From Nymphaea colorata (lineage: Eukaryota > Streptophyta > Magnoliopsida > Nymphaeales > Nymphaeaceae), in the NCBI RefSeq assembly GCF_008831285.2, contig NC_045148.1, positions 10,607,001 through 10,671,000 on the forward strand: DNA of 64,000 bases, read 5' to 3'. Made by a program: the position numbers and the translations under genes. The notes under the pieces are model-generated. The model searched no databases, was not told the origin of the DNA, and saw nothing but the letters and a program-made list of their open reading frames with translations. Below are positions 63,811 to 64,000 of the stretch, piece after piece; position 1 is the stretch's first letter; each line of letters starts with the position of its first letter.

Positions 63811-64000
63811 CTCAGATGTTTTTCTTTTCATCAGTTCACGGGGAATGGCTGAAGTCGGCCGAGCGATGGGGGACGCCGCCATCTCCTGGTGAAGCTTTTG
63901 CGTTCTTTTCTTTTTTGGTTCTGCTCGAGCAGATGCGTAACCTGATACATGTAGCAGCTACTGCGAGTTGGGAAGAACTGAACTGCAAGCCGTTGAATCC
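63811..64000 (+). other. GATA gene 3' flank
   Basis: Probable 3' UTR running off the right edge; no further gene seen. Confidence 0.4.

Overview
The window is nuclear DNA of a flowering plant. The evidence is GT-AG introns in every recognisable gene, plant-only protein families (plastid SCY2, FZL, type II mitochondrial peroxiredoxin, LLM-type B-GATA), long AT-rich spacers with CT/AT microsatellites, and a block of decayed LTR retroelements. I cannot name the species. The gene structures and AT-rich background do not suggest a grass, but that is only an impression.

Left gene block (1-36,000). Six protein genes can be read by joining exons. (1) SCY2, minus, 5' part only, running off the left edge. 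(2) A single-coding-exon F-box protein with a hydrophobic tail, minus, 7,381-8,493, probably with a 5'-UTR intron. (3) A nine-exon amidase of the AMI1/Toc64 family, plus, 13,264-20,442, with an intact Lys-Ser-Ser triad and an N-terminal membrane anchor. (4) Mitochondrial peroxiredoxin PRXIIF, plus, 21,591-24,340, five exons. (5) A short-chain dehydrogenase of the plastid aldehyde-reductase type (At1g54870-like), minus, 24,879-26,284, whose last exon is only 23 nt. (6) The thylakoid dynamin-like GTPase FZL, minus, 27,273-35,739, eleven exons, with a 229-bp insertion between 18-bp direct repeats in one intron. SCY2 and FZL act in plastid membranes, and PRXIIF and the dehydrogenase handle peroxide and reactive carbonyls. 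These genes share a neighbourhood but show no sign of common control.

Middle (36,000-59,340). After about 3.7 kb of AT-rich spacer comes roughly 19.6 kb of more GC-rich, gene-poor retroelement debris. It holds one LTR family of about 430-460 bp with a tRNA-iMet type primer-binding site. Members lie at 43,017-43,081 (3' end only, plus strand), 53,803-54,260 (plus), 54,264-54,697 (minus) and 55,816-56,245 (minus). Two of these LTRs meet end to end and form a 92-bp-arm palindrome. The leader behind the 43-kb LTR end is repeated in inverted orientation 11 kb away. Between them lie a decayed open reading region (46,841-48,940) of unknown family and a roughly 3.25-kb AT-rich LTR-like unit on the minus strand (49,866-53,119) with its own TATA box and two sets of internal tandem repeats.

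Right end (59,340-64,000). AT-rich spacer is followed by a two-exon B-class GATA transcription factor with an LLM motif (62,032-63,810, plus).

No RNA gene, CRISPR array or bacterial-type system was seen. The most unusual structures are the end-to-end LTR palindrome with its linked inverted leaders, the anchored amidase without TPR repeats, and the 23-nt terminal exon of the dehydrogenase.
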